Positions 35,777-43,588 of a stretch of DNA of 64,000 bases are shown here, one piece after another (position 1 is the first letter of the stretch; every line of letters begins with the position of its first letter). The stretch is taken from the NCBI GenBank assembly GCA_004282745.1, contig SHMT01000010.1, positions 62,001-126,000 on the forward strand. The letters run 5' to 3'. Below the pieces are notes generated by a model. That model worked only from the letters and a program-made list of their open reading frames with translations. It was not told the DNA's origin and searched no databases. Both the position numbers and the translations under genes were made by a program. This stretch comes from Candidatus Scalindua sp. SCAELEC01. GTDB lineage: Bacteria > Planctomycetota > Brocadiia > Brocadiales > Scalinduaceae.

Positions 35777-35805
35777 ATAGTAGTTTATAAACTACTAATT
35801 GTCAA
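35777..35805 (-). promoter_or_regulatory. Promoter and palindromic operator of the higBA-like module
   Basis: On the minus strand TTGACA (35805-35800), 17 bp, then TACTAT (35782-35777). The perfect 20-bp palindrome TAGTAGTTTATAAACTACTA (35778-35797) covers the spacer and the -10. The predicted transcript starts only a few nt before the toxin ATG (35767), so the mRNA may be nearly leaderless. Confidence 0.75.
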
Positions 35806-35941
35806 TTGTAAAATGATATAAAAAATAAATATCAAGACCACATATGGGAAGCAATGCTACGTTATTTTTCCTTCAGCGCACTGCTTAAAAAACAAAACTT
35901 ATTGTCCATTACACACCAGTAAAGAAAACGGGGGGTTTGTT

Positions 35942-37299
35942 TAACCTAAGTTGAGCACTTTATATTTGTTTAAAAACCTTAAAATCCACTTAAAAGGCGA
36001 TAGCAATTTGTTATAATACATTTCCCAAAAAACAAAATCTACCACCCAATAAGTGAGGAAAATATTATGACCAAAAAGGTATTTAAAAGCAAGCGCAAGA
36101 TTAACGATATGGGTGTAACCAATGATACATTAGTTGGCAGAGGGGGAATGAATTTATTCGTAAAGTATTTAAGCAGTGTAGACATATACCCGTTATTAGA
36201 AGGCTCATTTGGTAATATGAGAAAAAGCCAGAAAGGTCTGCCGGTGTGGAATATATTCAAGCAGATATTTTGTTGGTTTTATGATGGAACGAGTCGACAC
36301 TTAAACTACTTTGATAAGTTAAAAGTTGATGAAGGGTACGCATCCGCAATAGAGAATGGCCCTGATGAGATGGCATCGTCGCATCAGATAAAACGATTCT
36401 ACAAGTCATTCTCGTGGGTATGCGGAGGACAGTTTCGCAAGATACTTCGCAAGATGTTTATTTGGAGGCTAAGGCTTGAAAAGCCTGATGTCATAGACTT
36501 AACAATAGATACAATGGTAATGGACAACAACGAGGCTCTGAAGCGATACGGAGTACAGCCTACCTACAAGAAAGTAAAGGGATTTCAACCATTACAGGCA
36601 ATTTGGAATGGTAAGATAGTAGATGCAATCTTTCGAGGCGGCAAGAAACACAGCAACTATGGAAATTCTGTAGTGAATATGATAAGGGGCCTTGTGCAAG
36701 TGATCCGCAAGGAATACCGTGAGACAGTCACTATAATAGTCAGGCTTGATAGTGGATTTTTTGATGAGAAGATCTTACGAGAATGTGACAAACTGGGAAT
36801 AGGGTTTATATGCACTGGTAAGATGTATAAAGGGGTGAAAGAGTATGTTGGTGTACAGCCCCAGAGCCAATGGAAGAGCTATAGCAATAGGAATCAAGAG
36901 TGGGAGTATCTGGAAGAGGTAATGCCAGTAGGTAGCTATGCAACAACGGTGAGGAGGAATGCATTAGACTTTGCTGCGAAGATAATAGGCACTGGTGGGC
37001 AACTAATCCTGAAAGTAAACCAGATAGTGATGGATACTTTACGATTTGATATTTTATGGTTACGAAGTCAAACACCCATACCAATAGTTATTTAGTTGTG
37101 ACAATCTTGAAGCTGAAAACAAAAAATCTGTAGGAGTAGTACGTCACTATTTGGTGAAATGCGATCAAACAGGTGCTGTTAAAGAATTTTTTTTAGTATG
37201 AGAGGGTTTGCTACCACGTAAAAACAATTTTTCCTGAGTACAATTGTGCCATTGGCACCTTTTTTTTGTCGTAAATTTAGTATTGCTCAATTTGGGTTA
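35942..37299 (+). mobile_element. IS1380-like insertion sequence, internally deleted
   Basis: Bounded by imperfect inverted repeats TAACCTAAGTTGAGCA (35942-35957) and TGCTCAATTTGGGTTA (37284-37299), 14 of 16 matching. It contains one transposase frame that stops early. At ~1.36 kb it is shorter than typical IS1380 elements (~1.6-1.7 kb), so a segment near the 3' end is probably lost. Confidence 0.7.
36067..37095 (+). pseudogene. C-terminally truncated IS1380-family transposase
   Basis: The 342-residue frame belongs to the DDE group 1 transposases: VIDLTIDTMVMDN, then KRYGVQPTYKKVKGFQPL, and IIVRLDSGFFDEKILRECDK with a catalytic Asp. Full-length members are ~430-450 residues. The last ~20 residues (DTLRFDILWLRSQTPIPIV) do not continue the family pattern, and the final catalytic Glu region is missing. 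It is therefore probably inactive. Confidence 0.8.
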
Positions 37300-37345
37300 T
37301 AATCGTTGTCTACAATTGGGAAAATAAGCAAGAAAGGACATTACC

Positions 37346-37537
37346 ATGAACAATGAAATAGGTGGGTATTTTTGCGAAGTCCTGCGTCTTGTAGAAGAGC
37401 GAGAGGCCAAACTAAAAGCATTAAGAAAATACATCAGTACAGCAATTGAACGTGGCGGAAACTATAGCGATTACGAGATAGGTGAAGCCCTTGCCAACGA
37501 TAGGGGCAAAGAAGAAAAATCAACTAAAAAGTTCTGA
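37346..37537 (+). pseudogene. ParD-like antitoxin remnant
   Basis: Residues 5-30 (GYFCEVLRLVEEREAKLKAL) match the C-terminal half of ParD antitoxins (usually ..VLREALRLLEERE.KL..LR), followed by GGNYSDYEIGEAL. The N-terminal ribbon-helix-helix DNA-binding strand is missing. An AAAGGA site precedes the ATG. It starts 46 bp past the right end of the IS, and its end overlaps the broken yafQ gene by 18 bp. No parE toxin follows. Confidence 0.6.
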
Positions 37538-37792
37538 ATGGGAGCCGGTTCGAGTATATTCTATAACCTTTTCGTCTTCGTTCACCTTGTAGATCAGTAG
37601 CCAGTCTGGCGCAATATGACATTCCCTGTGACCACGCCAGTTCCCTGTAAGAACATGATCCTTTTTTTTTGTGGAAGAGGCTTTCCAGCAACTAACAGGG
37701 TATCAATATCCTTAAAAAGCTGCATGTCTTCGCTGCTTCTTGCAATGCCGTACATCTCTTCTAAACTTGGTTGAAGCACGTATTTCGTACAT
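37520..37792 (-). pseudogene. yafQ: YafQ-type RelE-family toxin with two frameshifts
   Basis: Three frames assemble one YafQ protein: MYEIRASTKFRRDVRHCKKQ, then EDMQLFKDIDTLLVAGKPLP, then HVLTGNWRGHRECHIAPDWL and LLIYKVNEDEKVIEYTRTGS. The last contains the His and Asp residues of the YafQ active site. Breaks are near 37725 and at an A9-10 homopolymer (37660-37670). Its ATG overlaps the dinJ stop (TAATG). Either decayed or affected by sequence error. Confidence 0.82.
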
Positions 37793-38046
37793 TAAATTCC
37801 TAAATCTTTATACATATCTTCAGAAGTTTTGTAACGTTTTCCGCCACCACTGGCGAGTTCTTCCATGGCTTCTTTTGTTTCAGCGTTAGGTATTTTTATA
37901 TCAAAAGGAATACCCCCACGCATAGCAACCTGACGCAAGAAAAGATTGAATGCTTGCCAAGGTTTAAGGCCAACTTTGGCAAAAACCTTGTAAGCCCGTT
38001 TCTTTGCGTCAGCATCAAGACGTAAACTTGTCGGTTCTGTAGTCAT
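37792..38046 (-). CDS. dinJ: RelB/DinJ-family antitoxin
   Basis: 84 residues from MTTEPTSLRLDADAKKRAYK (ribbon-helix-helix strand), with LKPWQAFNLFLRQVAMRGGI and PFDIKIPNAETKEAMEE, the standard RelB/DinJ pattern. The start at 38046 is chosen because AAGGAG precedes it; 12 further codons upstream are open. It forms an operon with the yafQ frame (1-bp overlap). The antitoxin is intact while the toxin is broken. Confidence 0.88.
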   Translation of the reverse strand: MTTEPTSLRLDADAKKRAYKVFAKVGLKPWQAFNLFLRQVAMRGGIPFDIKIPNAETKEAMEELASGGGKRYKTSEDMYKDLGI

Positions 38047-38070
38047 TTTAAAAATCTCCTTATAGTTACG

Positions 38071-38099
38071 ATTGTATAACATTTGTAACTTTTTTACAA
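38071..38099 (-). promoter_or_regulatory. Promoter of the dinJ-yafQ module
   Basis: On the minus strand TTGTAA (38099-38094), 17 bp, TACAAT (38076-38071). GTTAC...GTAAC half-sites bracket the -10 region and could be the antitoxin operator. Confidence 0.5.
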
Positions 38100-38123
38100 A
38101 CTATTTACTTTTGAGAAAGTGAA

Positions 38124-38145
38124 CGGTGAGGTTTAAGCCTCACCG
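38124..38145. terminator. Hairpin CGGTGAGG-TTTAAG-CCTCACCG
   Basis: A perfect 8-bp stem. It is followed on the plus strand by CCTTTTGTTT. It overlaps the end of the 38140-38430 frame; a T-run for the minus strand is lacking. Confidence 0.4.
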
Positions 38146-38430
38146 CCTTTTGTTTAGGCTTGTTCTTCTACTTCCTCTCTGGGTTCGAGCAAGACCTTCC
38201 ATGGCATCACGTTGGAAACGAGCGCAAATACTAACCACATCATGTTTGTTGAGGTTTTGAAAATTACCGTCTCGGATTTCAGAAAGTAAGATCTCTAAAC
38301 CTTCTTCTGCGCGTTTAGTCAATATATCGTTATAGATCGCAGAAGCAGTCGCCGTCGGAATACCAAAGCATGCCAGTACATCGGATAATCCTGCCGTTGC
38401 GTATTTCACTATTCTGTTTTGCTTAGACAT
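38140..38430 (-). CDS. Hypothetical protein, probably C-terminally truncated
   Basis: The 96-residue frame has MSKQNRIVKYATAGLSDVLA, a helical region (RAEEGLEILLSEIRDGNF) and HDVVSICARFQRDAMEGLAR, which looks like the middle of a longer family of helical hypothetical proteins. After that the sequence becomes RTQRGSRRTSLNKRR and stops inside a hairpin, which suggests a frameshift or truncation. No function is known. It lies among decayed toxin-antitoxin genes. Confidence 0.5.
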   Translation of the reverse strand: MSKQNRIVKYATAGLSDVLACFGIPTATASAIYNDILTKRAEEGLEILLSEIRDGNFQNLNKHDVVSICARFQRDAMEGLARTQRGSRRTSLNKRR

Positions 38431-38560
38431 AAGTTTCCTTTTAGTTAATACTCAGACCAATCTACTGTCTTTTTAAACGCAGAAAGATGCTATCCGTAAT
38501 ACGTATAGATTAGGTATTTCCCATACTGGTTATTATCGTTCAACGATTTTAATGAAAACT

Positions 38561-38788
38561 TTATAAAGGTTCTGTCACTAAAGCGCGGCGCACTGCGTCC
38601 GGTTCCTGGTCTATAACAAAAAGAAAATTACGGGCTGGCCCTGTGGGTACACGGCGGCCTTGTTCCCAATCCCTAATAGTTGCAACTTTAAAACCAAAAT
38701 AATCAGCGAAATTATTGTGGCTCATCTTCAATTTTTTGCGAATACGCCGGACGTTAATTTCTTCGGGAATGTGAACAACTGCTTCTGT
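38561..38788 (-). pseudogene. XRE-type HTH antitoxin lacking its N-terminus
   Basis: The frame reads VHIPEEINVRRIRKKLKMSH, NNFADYFGFKVATIRDWEQG, RRVPTGPARNFLFVIDQEPD, then AVRRALVTEPL. This is the HTH core and C-terminus of a HigA/NadS-like antitoxin. No ATG precedes it in frame before the stop at 38789-38791, so ~25 N-terminal residues are lost. It follows the broken RelE gene by 6 bp, in the order toxin then antitoxin. Confidence 0.65.
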
Positions 38789-38794
38789 TTAATG

Positions 38795-39040
38795 TTACTT
38801 CGGGTGTTTTTTAATTGTCATAATGACGTATGTATCGCCATCAATAAGAAAATAGAGACGGTAATCACGACTGATTCTTAACTGCCAGAGATTTCGTTTC
38901 TTATCATATTTCTTGGCATTTAGAGAGGGGTAGCGAATATCTTTTAGTAAGGCTGTGAGTGTTTGTCAACAAGTTCTTGGAGTTTTAAGGTAAGCGCTTC
39001 GTAGTCTCTGACCGCTTTTTTGGTAAAAAATAGTTCCATT
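38795..39040 (-). pseudogene. RelE-family toxin with one frameshift
   Basis: MELFFTKKAVRDYEALTLKL in one frame is continued after a break (near 38955) by ALLKDIRYPSLNAKKYD and LWQLRISRDYRLYFLIDGDT, ending TIKKHPK. This is a canonical short RelE toxin. Its ATG overlaps the stop of the AbrB antitoxin gene (TAATG), so the two form one operon. The frameshift is not in a long homopolymer, so decay is more likely than sequence error. Confidence 0.75.
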
Positions 39041-39296
39041 ATTTCTTCTTGAGCGAAGCTTTAAAATCTTTCACACTACGAAAAGGCCCAGATGTTCGCC
39101 CTTTTTTGTAGTCGTCCATACCCTCATTGATAGCATCCTCAACACTCTCTCTGTCTACAATCGTTTTGGGCTTTATAAAAATAGTCTTACCTTTTGCTTT
39201 GATTTCCAGAAAATCCCCCTCTTTAATATGCATTTCATCACGCACTTTAGTGGGTATCGTAATCTGAAATTTATTTTTTACCTTTACTAGAGACAT
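39039..39296 (-). CDS. AbrB/MazE-family antitoxin
   Basis: 85 residues from MSLVKVKNKFQITIPTKVRD, the swapped-hairpin AbrB DNA-binding domain, with EGDFLEIKAKGKTIFIKP and a C-terminal tail (DDYKKGRTSGPFRSVKDF) that would wrap a RelE toxin. The start at 39296 is preceded by AGGAGA. It overlaps the RelE frame by 2 bp. The toxin is broken, the antitoxin is intact. Confidence 0.86.
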   Translation of the reverse strand: MSLVKVKNKFQITIPTKVRDEMHIKEGDFLEIKAKGKTIFIKPKTIVDRESVEDAINEGMDDYKKGRTSGPFRSVKDFKASLKKK

Positions 39297-39493
39297 TATA
39301 TTTTCTCCTGTGTGTTCCACATGTTTGAAAGTTATACTTTACAACTATCGTAACAGGTAGAGGAAATGTTTTCAAGCAGAGTATAAAACACTATTGCCAG
39401 ATAGGGTCTAATCCCATGTTTGAAAAAGCAACAGATGTAGTTACTTGTTTTTACCTGAAACGATCCGTAGTATATAGACAGTGGGTAATAACA

Positions 39494-39526
39494 TCCCCCA
39501 AATCCCCCTTCAAAGGGGGACTTTGA
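39494..39526. repeat. CCCCC..GGGGG hairpin
   Basis: CCCCCAAATCCCCCTTCAAA followed by GGGGGACTTT. It is related to the hairpin at 25237-25267 and to short repeats widespread in bacterial genomes. No gene. Confidence 0.45.
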
Positions 39527-39577
39527 TTTTAATGAGAATAAAGAACTTTGAATTCTTAATAATTATAAAGTTACATA

Positions 39578-39703
39578 GTGGTTGAGTGAAAACTGCCCAG
39601 GTACAAGGCGCGTAAAAATTACGGAACCGGAGCGTACTCAAGTACGTGAGGATTACGGAATTTTTACAGCAACGCCGTAGATGGGTAGTTTCCACTCAAC
39701 CAC
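39578..39703 (+). repeat. Family A repeat, copy A7 (126 bp)
   Basis: Ends GTGGTTGAGTGAAAACTGCC and TTTCCACTCAACCAC. The left flank TACATA fits the TANNTA target form, but the right flank (CGGATA) does not match it. The last 8 bp overlap the 3' end of the yhaO-like gene and carry its stop codon. Confidence 0.85.
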
Positions 39704-40961
39704 CGGATAAGAGGTCTAAGCCAAGGTCTACCGCCGCATCCAGGATCTTTAACAATTCTGTTTCATTCTTTTCGGTGAGATATTTCCGTATTACCCTGTT
39801 TGACAATGGTTGGTTCAGGATCTTAAGCAATTCAGTTTTCATGTGAGCATCATCACTCCCTCTCTCAGCAAGCCGAAGAAAATCACTGATAAAGCTCTCC
39901 TGATTCATAAAGTCTGCGCGCTCAACAACCGGCTTGACTGATAGGCGAATTGACTCGGGAAAGAGAAAGGGAGAGTGGTGGAAGAACCGTTCAACCAGGA
40001 TCTCCTTTACCTCATCTATCTTGTCAGGTATCGTTAATTCGTGATAGAGTGGTGACGCTCCGGTCAGCGTCCATCGGGAGACAATCCCCCGTTCACTATT
40101 GGTAATATTTGAAAGCTGTTCTTCACACCTATCAGACAGGAGATCTACCAGCTCCAACAAAGTTGAAGTTTTTTCCAAATTCAGCTCCTCATGCCCCCAG
40201 ACAATATTCTGTACCGGTCTGAATTCATGAGATATCTTCCGGTTTACATCAACCGTAATAAGATAACAGCCCCTTGGACCATCCTCATTAATATGTCTCC
40301 CCTGTATATTCCCCGGGTAGAGCATGAAGGGGTCCCTGCAGACGACCTCCGGTGTATGAATATGGCCAAGCAGCCACATATCCATACCGATGGACCTCAG
40401 ATCGTTTATGGTACACGGCGCATACGGCTCATGCCCGGCCCGTGAGCCTACATTTGCATGGAGCATTCCAATTGATAGGCCATCGCCTCCCTCCCCTTGA
40501 AACTTTAAGGAGAGGTTTTCCCTGGTATCTCTCACCTGATAACTGATTCCATAGATAGTGGCAATCACATTGATCGATTTTTCAACCGACACCGCCTCTA
40601 CTTTATCGCCGGAAAGCAGATGTACATTCGGGGGAAACCCTATCTCCATCACCCACTCAGACAGAGGATCGTGATTACCCGCCACAATGATGACGGGAAT
40701 GCCTCTTTTCTGCAGCCTTTCAAACTGCTCCCTTAGGAGGATTTGCGCCCTTAAACTTCTATCAACGCCATCAAAGGTATCACCACCAATCGTCAAGAAG
40801 TCCACACTTTCTGCCAAACAGAGGTCTATGATCTGCACGAAGGCCTCATTGGTAGAATCCTTAAACCTCTCAGCCAATGCAGGTTCCTTAATAGCCAGTC
40901 CCTGAAAAGGGCTGTCAAGATGCAAATCGGCACAGTGAATGAATGTTGTGTTTTTAGACAA
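39696..40961 (-). CDS. yhaO: YhaO/SbcD-like DNA repair metallophosphoesterase
   Basis: The 421-residue protein has all five phosphoesterase motifs: FIHCADLHLD (DxH), TIGGDTFDG, VAGNHDPLS (GNHD), GMLHANV and LLGHIHTPEV (GHxH). The C-terminal ~150 residues form the capping domain of the YhaO branch. It normally lies directly upstream of yhaN, which is here 10.3 kb away on the same strand. The stop codon lies within repeat A7, so the native C-terminus may have been altered. Confidence 0.88.
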   Translation of the reverse strand: MSKNTTFIHCADLHLDSPFQGLAIKEPALAERFKDSTNEAFVQIIDLCLAESVDFLTIGGDTFDGVDRSLRAQILLREQFERLQKRGIPVIIVAGNHDPLSEWVMEIGFPPNVHLLSGDKVEAVSVEKSINVIATIYGISYQVRDTRENLSLKFQGEGGDGLSIGMLHANVGSRAGHEPYAPCTINDLRSIGMDMWLLGHIHTPEVVCRDPFMLYPGNIQGRHINEDGPRGCYLITVDVNRKISHEFRPVQNIVWGHEELNLEKTSTLLELVDLLSDRCEEQLSNITNSERGIVSRWTLTGASPLYHELTIPDKIDEVKEILVERFFHHSPFLFPESIRLSVKPVVERADFMNQESFISDFLRLAERGSDDAHMKTELLKILNQPLSNRVIRKYLTEKNETELLKILDAAVDLGLDLLSGG

Positions 40962-41062
40962 GAGTTTGACTGAAGCCTCAAATAAAATAGTAGATATTTG
41001 GCGGTTCAGGAGTCAGATACAAAAAAAGGAAATAAACAAAAGATGAAACGAAAAATACTCTT

Positions 41063-41422
41063 TCACAATACCTGTATCATCTTTTTCTGCATTTCAAGAC
41101 TAAAACCTGAGGCACTCATTTTCACCTTTTCAAATTCTTCCGGCGTATACACTATGATATCCAGAGAGACACCCAGGTCAAAGAGTTCCTGATAGTCTAA
41201 GGGCCTTTCGATGAAGGCTTTCTCTGTTTCCGTAATAATTAAGATATCTATATCTGACCAGGGAGTTGTCTCATTCAAAGCCAATGATCCGAATAAAAAA
41301 CAAGACGTAATATCTCTTTTTGCAAGTTTCTCCTGAAGAAATGAGATAATGTCGGACAGAGAAAAATCCTGGACACTAATAACGGGCCTGCTTTTTTCAA
41401 GTACTGATCCATCACCATTCAC
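41063..41422 (-). CDS. Nucleotidyltransferase (MNT) of a second HEPN-MNT pair
   Basis: It has LFGSLALNETTPWSDIDIL, the G-S-x10-D-x-D motif, and SLDIIVYTPEEF with the third acid. I place the start at a GTG (41422) because GGGGGGAT lies ~7 nt upstream; an upstream ATG (41467) would overlap the HEPN gene by 41 bp. It should be the antitoxin partner of the HEPN protein. Sequence similarity to the 29708 MNT is limited to the motif, so the pairs are not a recent duplication. Confidence 0.82.
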   Translation of the reverse strand: MNGDGSVLEKSRPVISVQDFSLSDIISFLQEKLAKRDITSCFLFGSLALNETTPWSDIDILIITETEKAFIERPLDYQELFDLGVSLDIIVYTPEEFEKVKMSASGFSLEMQKKMIQVL

Positions 41423-41426
41423 AAAG

Positions 41427-41807
41427 TTATCCCCCCAATCGCTTGACAACAATATCATAAATTTCAACGGCCGCGGATAAAGCCCTTTCTGCCTGTTCCT
41501 TCGTAATCAGTTCAAATGGTGCCCCCTCCGGAAATGCGTCAGGATATCGTCCAGAGATATAAAATATATCCAATTCTTTGGCATTTTTTTCCAATTTCCC
41601 ATCTTCTTTCAATGAACGCACGATCTGAAACAATGAATGAGTTTTCACTATATCAAACCCCTTATAAAAACAAAACGCCTTCAGTGCCTTTTCACCAGCT
41701 TGTTGGGAAATAAAGCATGTTTGCGCGTAAAATTCACCCTCTAACGAGTGTTTTGCCCATTCTAAATCATTTGCTGCTTGTTTCAACCAGTCCTGATATC
41801 GGCTCAT
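41427..41807 (-). CDS. HEPN-domain protein of the second HEPN-MNT pair
   Basis: The 126-residue protein has QAANDLEWAKHSLE, CFISQQAGEKALKAF and ISGRYPDAFPEGAPFE, typical of HEPN proteins next to MNT genes. As in the other pair, GRYP occurs but the R-x4-6-H RNase motif is not complete. It ends 4 bp before the MNT gene. It is the upstream gene of the pair and likely the regulated partner. Confidence 0.82.
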   Translation of the reverse strand: MSRYQDWLKQAANDLEWAKHSLEGEFYAQTCFISQQAGEKALKAFCFYKGFDIVKTHSLFQIVRSLKEDGKLEKNAKELDIFYISGRYPDAFPEGAPFELITKEQAERALSAAVEIYDIVVKRLGG

Positions 41808-41899
41808 TACCTTTATGTTTCAAAGATGAAGTGTTTGTATACTACACAGCTCCTGATTATTATATGACAGAACCCTATCAAAAAAAACCATAAAATTGC

Positions 41900-42991
41900 C
41901 TACACATTAAAGAGAAAATGCATAATATCCCCATCTTTTACTACGTAATCTTTTCCCTCAAGCCTTAAGAGCCCTTTTTCCTTAACCTTCTGTTCAGACT
42001 TGTATGTTGCGAGATCTTCGTAACCATAGACCTCAGCACGTATGAAGCCCCGTTCGAAGTCGGTATGGATTACCCCTGCCGCCTGTGGAGCCTTTGTCCC
42101 GTTGTTTATGGTCCAGGCACGCACCTCCTTCGGTCCGGCAGTAAAATAGGTAGCAAGCCCTAATAATTTATAGGTCTCACGAATCAATCTCTTGAGCCCT
42201 GACTCTTTCAACCCCATGTCCTCGTAATAGTCCGCCTGCTCTGAGGGGTCCATCCGGGAGATCTCTGCTTCAATATCTCCTGAGAGGACCACACACTTTG
42301 AGCCCTCTTTCTCCGCATACGCCGTAATGGTATCAATATTATCACTATCCTTCTCAACATCAAAGACATTGATAACATACAAGACCGGTTTTGCCGTAAT
42401 GAGGTGTAAATCGACCGTACAGATCTTCTCCTGGTCCGTAAGAGGTAAGAGCCTCATCGGAATATCGTTATTCAAACCCTCCTCAATTTTTTTGAGTACC
42501 TCAATTTCTGCCAATATTTTCTTATCACCCGTCTTCAGGAGTTTTTTATTCTTCACTATCCGTTTTTCAACCGTTTCCAGATCCGCAAGGAGAAGTTCCG
42601 TATGGATAATGTCAATATCCCTGATCGGGTCAACACTACCCTCTACGTGTACGGTGTCTTCCTTCTCAAAACAGCGTACTACATGCAAAATAGCATTCAC
42701 ACTCTTAATATGGCCCAAAAACTTATTTCCTAATCCCTCACCTTTACTGGCACCTTTCACCAGACCGGCTATATCTACAAACTCAACCATTGCCGGAATT
42801 ACCTTTTCCGGAGGAATAAATTCCGTAATTTTGTCTAATCGTTCATCCGGGACAGCCACAGCACCAACATTTGGATCAATGGTACAGAATGGATAATTTT
42901 CTGACGCCGCCTTACTGGATGAGGTCAATGCATTAAAGATGGTGGATTTGCCAACATTTGGCAACCCAACAATACCACAGTTTAAGCCCAT
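41900..42991 (-). CDS. ychF: Redox-regulated ATPase/GTPase YchF (Obg family)
   Basis: The 363-residue protein begins MGLNCGIVGLPNVGKSTIFN (Walker A). It has the switch ENYPFCTIDPN, DIAGLVKGASKGEGLGN and the YchF-specific C-terminal TGS domain (FTAGPKEVRAWTI and GFIRAEVYGYEDL). YchF binds ATP in preference to GTP because of its NxxE motif, is associated with ribosomes and influences oxidative-stress responses. It stands alone with HEPN-MNT genes downstream. Confidence 0.96.
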   Translation of the reverse strand: MGLNCGIVGLPNVGKSTIFNALTSSSKAASENYPFCTIDPNVGAVAVPDERLDKITEFIPPEKVIPAMVEFVDIAGLVKGASKGEGLGNKFLGHIKSVNAILHVVRCFEKEDTVHVEGSVDPIRDIDIIHTELLLADLETVEKRIVKNKKLLKTGDKKILAEIEVLKKIEEGLNNDIPMRLLPLTDQEKICTVDLHLITAKPVLYVINVFDVEKDSDNIDTITAYAEKEGSKCVVLSGDIEAEISRMDPSEQADYYEDMGLKESGLKRLIRETYKLLGLATYFTAGPKEVRAWTINNGTKAPQAAGVIHTDFERGFIRAEVYGYEDLATYKSEQKVKEKGLLRLEGKDYVVKDGDIMHFLFNV

Positions 42992-43118
42992 AACGAAAAA
43001 TCCCTCTCTTGTCTCTCTTAATTGTAATAAATATAATGTTACAAGGTGTTACGAATACATGTTTATGCAACCCTTTTTATGCAATACTTTTTTATGAATC
43101 AGATCTCGTATGCTACTA

Positions 43119-43271
43119 GCGGTTGAATCAAAACTGCCCAGATACAAGCGCGTCAATTCCGGAACCGGAACGTACGTGCACATGGGTGCTGGAGTACGTG
43201 AGTGCTCAAGTATTTGAGAATTACGGGGCTTTTACAGCAACGCCGTAGATGGGTAGTCCTGATTCAACCGC
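43119..43271 (+). repeat. Family A repeat, copy A8 (153 bp)
   Basis: Ends GCGGTTGAATCAAAACTGCC and GTCCTGATTCAACCGC. The loop is longer than in other copies. It abuts the end of the DUF2132 gene (3 bp). Confidence 0.85.
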
Positions 43272-43274
43272 TCA

Positions 43275-43505
43275 CTACTCCTCTGCCTCCGTTATAAATC
43301 GCAAGTACAGCTCCTCAACTCTTTTTCTTGCCCAAGGAGTCCTTCTCAGAAATTTAAGACTGGACTTAATACTGGGATCGTGATTAAAACACCTGATATT
43401 GATCACGATTCCCATTTCATACCAGCCATAATGGTCAACTAACCGGGTAAGAATGTTTTCCAGAGTTATACCGTGAAGCGGATTATTGGGTTGTTGATCT
43501 TTCAT
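43275..43505 (-). CDS. DUF2132 / VF530-like protein
   Basis: The 76-residue protein reads [40 protein letters not shown] and [17 protein letters not shown]. This matches the VF530 family (DUF2132), small helical proteins suggested to bind nucleic acid. No experimental function is known to me. It is enclosed between repeats A8 and B2. Confidence 0.85.
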   Translation of the reverse strand: MKDQQPNNPLHGITLENILTRLVDHYGWYEMGIVINIRCFNHDPSIKSSLKFLRRTPWARKRVEELYLRFITEAEE

Positions 43506-43506
43506 C

Positions 43507-43563
43507 TATACTAAAACCGATTTGGTTTTCGGTTTTGCTGAAAACCATTATGAAATGAGTATA
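43507..43563 (+). repeat. Family B repeat, copy B2 (short form, 57 bp)
   Basis: It starts TATACTAAAACCGATTTGG and ends AACCATTATGAAATGAGTATA. It is a simple palindrome made of the two B ends without a centre. It lies directly upstream of the DUF2132 start codon. Confidence 0.7.
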
Positions 43564-43588
43564 TCTGCTGTTCTTACTTTTTATCAAT

